In this document: positions 63,396 to 64,000 of the stretch, piece by piece
Position numbering within the stretch: the stretch's first letter is position 1
Layout: each line of letters starts with the position of its first letter
Assembly (NCBI GenBank): GCA_905197045.1
Contig: CAJJXG010000006.1
Coordinates: 1-64,000, forward strand
Direction of reading: 5' to 3'
Length of the DNA stretch: 64,000 bases
DNA from: an uncultured Caryophanales bacterium
Lineage (GTDB): Bacteria > Bacillota_I > Bacilli_A > RFN20 > CAG-826
The notes under the pieces: model-generated
The model's database searches: none
What the model saw: the letters and a program-made list of their open reading frames with translations, nothing else
Told to the model about the DNA's origin: nothing
Program-made: the position numbers and the translations under genes

Positions 63396-64000
63396 TATGA
63401 AAGCCTCCAAGCTGGATGGGTGTAATATGAATCACCACTTGAAACAAACTTAGCAGTTTTATTTTCGTCAACAACACTTCCATTATAAGACTTGAATCTT
63501 TTTAAATTAATAGTCATGTCTGTTGTATTAATTTTTGCAAATACACCTCGATAAAATGCAAAATTTTGTGAATTAAATTGTGCTCTGCTATCTACTACTG
63601 TAGCAATACCGGTTGATGAATTATAATTCACCCTATAAAATGTTCCATCCAGATCATTAATACCCCTATAAAAATCTGAAATTGAACTATATTGTGCTTT
63701 ATTTACATGCAGTAATTCACTGTCTAGATAATTATTAGAACTATCTGAAGGAAAATAACCATAATAAGCATTACCAACTTGAATAATTCCGAGTCCAAAG
63801 TCATAAGTGATTTTTGAAGTTAAGTAATCATCTCTAATTCTCGTCAAATAATTGTTTCTAATATCAAATAAAACATTACCATTACTAACTAGCGGCAAGA
63901 AGAAATAATCTGTAACATTAAATCTATAGCTCGCCCCACTGTAATAAGTAATTCCAAGAATTTTATAGGCTTCTGTTAATCTATTTGGACCAGATTTAAA
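63395..64000 (-). CDS. C-terminal part of a larger exported protein, cut by window edge
   Basis: The frame is open from its TAA at 63395 through the window end; at least 201 residues are visible, beginning FKSGPNRLTEAYKILGITYY. Rich in Tyr, Asn, Ser and aromatic beta segments (FNVTDYFFLPLVSNGNVLFD, GLGIIQVGNAYYGYFPSDS), like the other surface proteins here. It is the upstream gene of the surface-protein/ABC operon. Start not in window; family not recognised. Confidence 0.75.
   Translation of the reverse strand, partial: FKSGPNRLTEAYKILGITYYSGASYRFNVTDYFFLPLVSNGNVLFDIRNNYLTRIRDDYLTSKITYDFGLGIIQVGNAYYGYFPSDSSNNYLDSELLHVNKAQYSSISDFYRGINDLDGTFYRVNYNSSTGIATVVDSRAQFNSQNFAFYRGVFAKINTTDMTINLKRFKSYNGSVVDENKTAKFVSSGDSYYTHPAWRLS

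Noticed and set aside
1..64000. Mycoplasma genetic code (TGA as Trp)
   Set aside because: TGA terminates several genes at family-consistent ends (for example 16208-16210, 57067-57069 and the DUF4143 genes), and Trp is encoded by TGG.

Overview
The window is AT-rich DNA (roughly 30% G+C by eye) with short intergenic gaps, good AGGAGG-type ribosome binding sites, many cleavable lipoprotein signals, a T-box leader, ABC/ECF transporters and LacI-type operators. TGA is used as an ordinary stop (for example at 16208-16210 and 57067-57069), so this is not a Mycoplasma-code genome. Together this suggests an uncultured, host-associated (probably gut) low-GC Firmicute of the Erysipelotrichia/RF39/Acholeplasma-like part of Bacilli. 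The placement is inference; no rRNA is present.

Layout. 1-4.3 kb (minus): pheS-pheT under a Phe T-box leader, followed by a YceD-like gene and a terminator. 4.3-15.6 kb (minus): two very large surface lipoproteins, one coupled to a MacB-like ABC transporter, plus an RNA methyltransferase and a YgjP-like metallopeptidase. 15.8-18.7 kb: DUF523 and ECF S-component genes, a streptothricin-acetyltransferase-like gene, a 46-residue orphan with strong expression signals, and two paralogous small lipoproteins. 18.8-31.9 kb: a starch/maltodextrin locus. malQ-malE-malF-malG-amylase-ATPase is one minus-strand operon with a consensus promoter and a cre/MalR-type palindrome at the start site. Upstream of it are a second MalQ-like gene that has lost its catalytic residues and a divergent GH13 gene.

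32-36.7 kb: an acetyltransferase and DUF1848 gene, then an accessory island holding a 32-bp tandem array, a GC-rich foreign GH172 gene, and a DUF4143 ATPase gene fronted by an exact 23-bp tandem array. 36.9-39.1 kb: MATE exporter, tRNA-Arg(ACG) and a small membrane protein. 39.2-49.7 kb: manA, a phosphohexomutase, a second ABC importer (lipoprotein binding protein, fused permease, ATPase with a large internal insertion) under a LacI-type operator, and a PhoPR-like two-component system. 49.9-51.4 kb: a SGNH-Nudix-Nudix operon. 51.5-54.8 kb: a second accessory island with an AlbA_2/HATPase gene bracketed by about 110-bp direct repeats full of ATGTC/GACAT palindromes, and a second DUF4143 ATPase gene fronted by its own different 22-23-bp repeats. 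55-58 kb: polyphosphate kinase and exopolyphosphatase. 58-64 kb: a flavodoxin, a beta-helix surface protein, an ABC-2 exporter and the 3' end of another surface protein that runs off the window.

Two themes stand out. One is carbohydrate acquisition: two binding-protein ABC systems share operators and a hairpin after the binding-protein gene, and both have ATPases carrying unusual insertions. The other is a set of ATPase genes each preceded by its own private array of short direct repeats abutting the promoter. This is the best candidate here for an undescribed system. All statements are from reading the sequence by eye; family names are from recognised motifs, and no database search was run.
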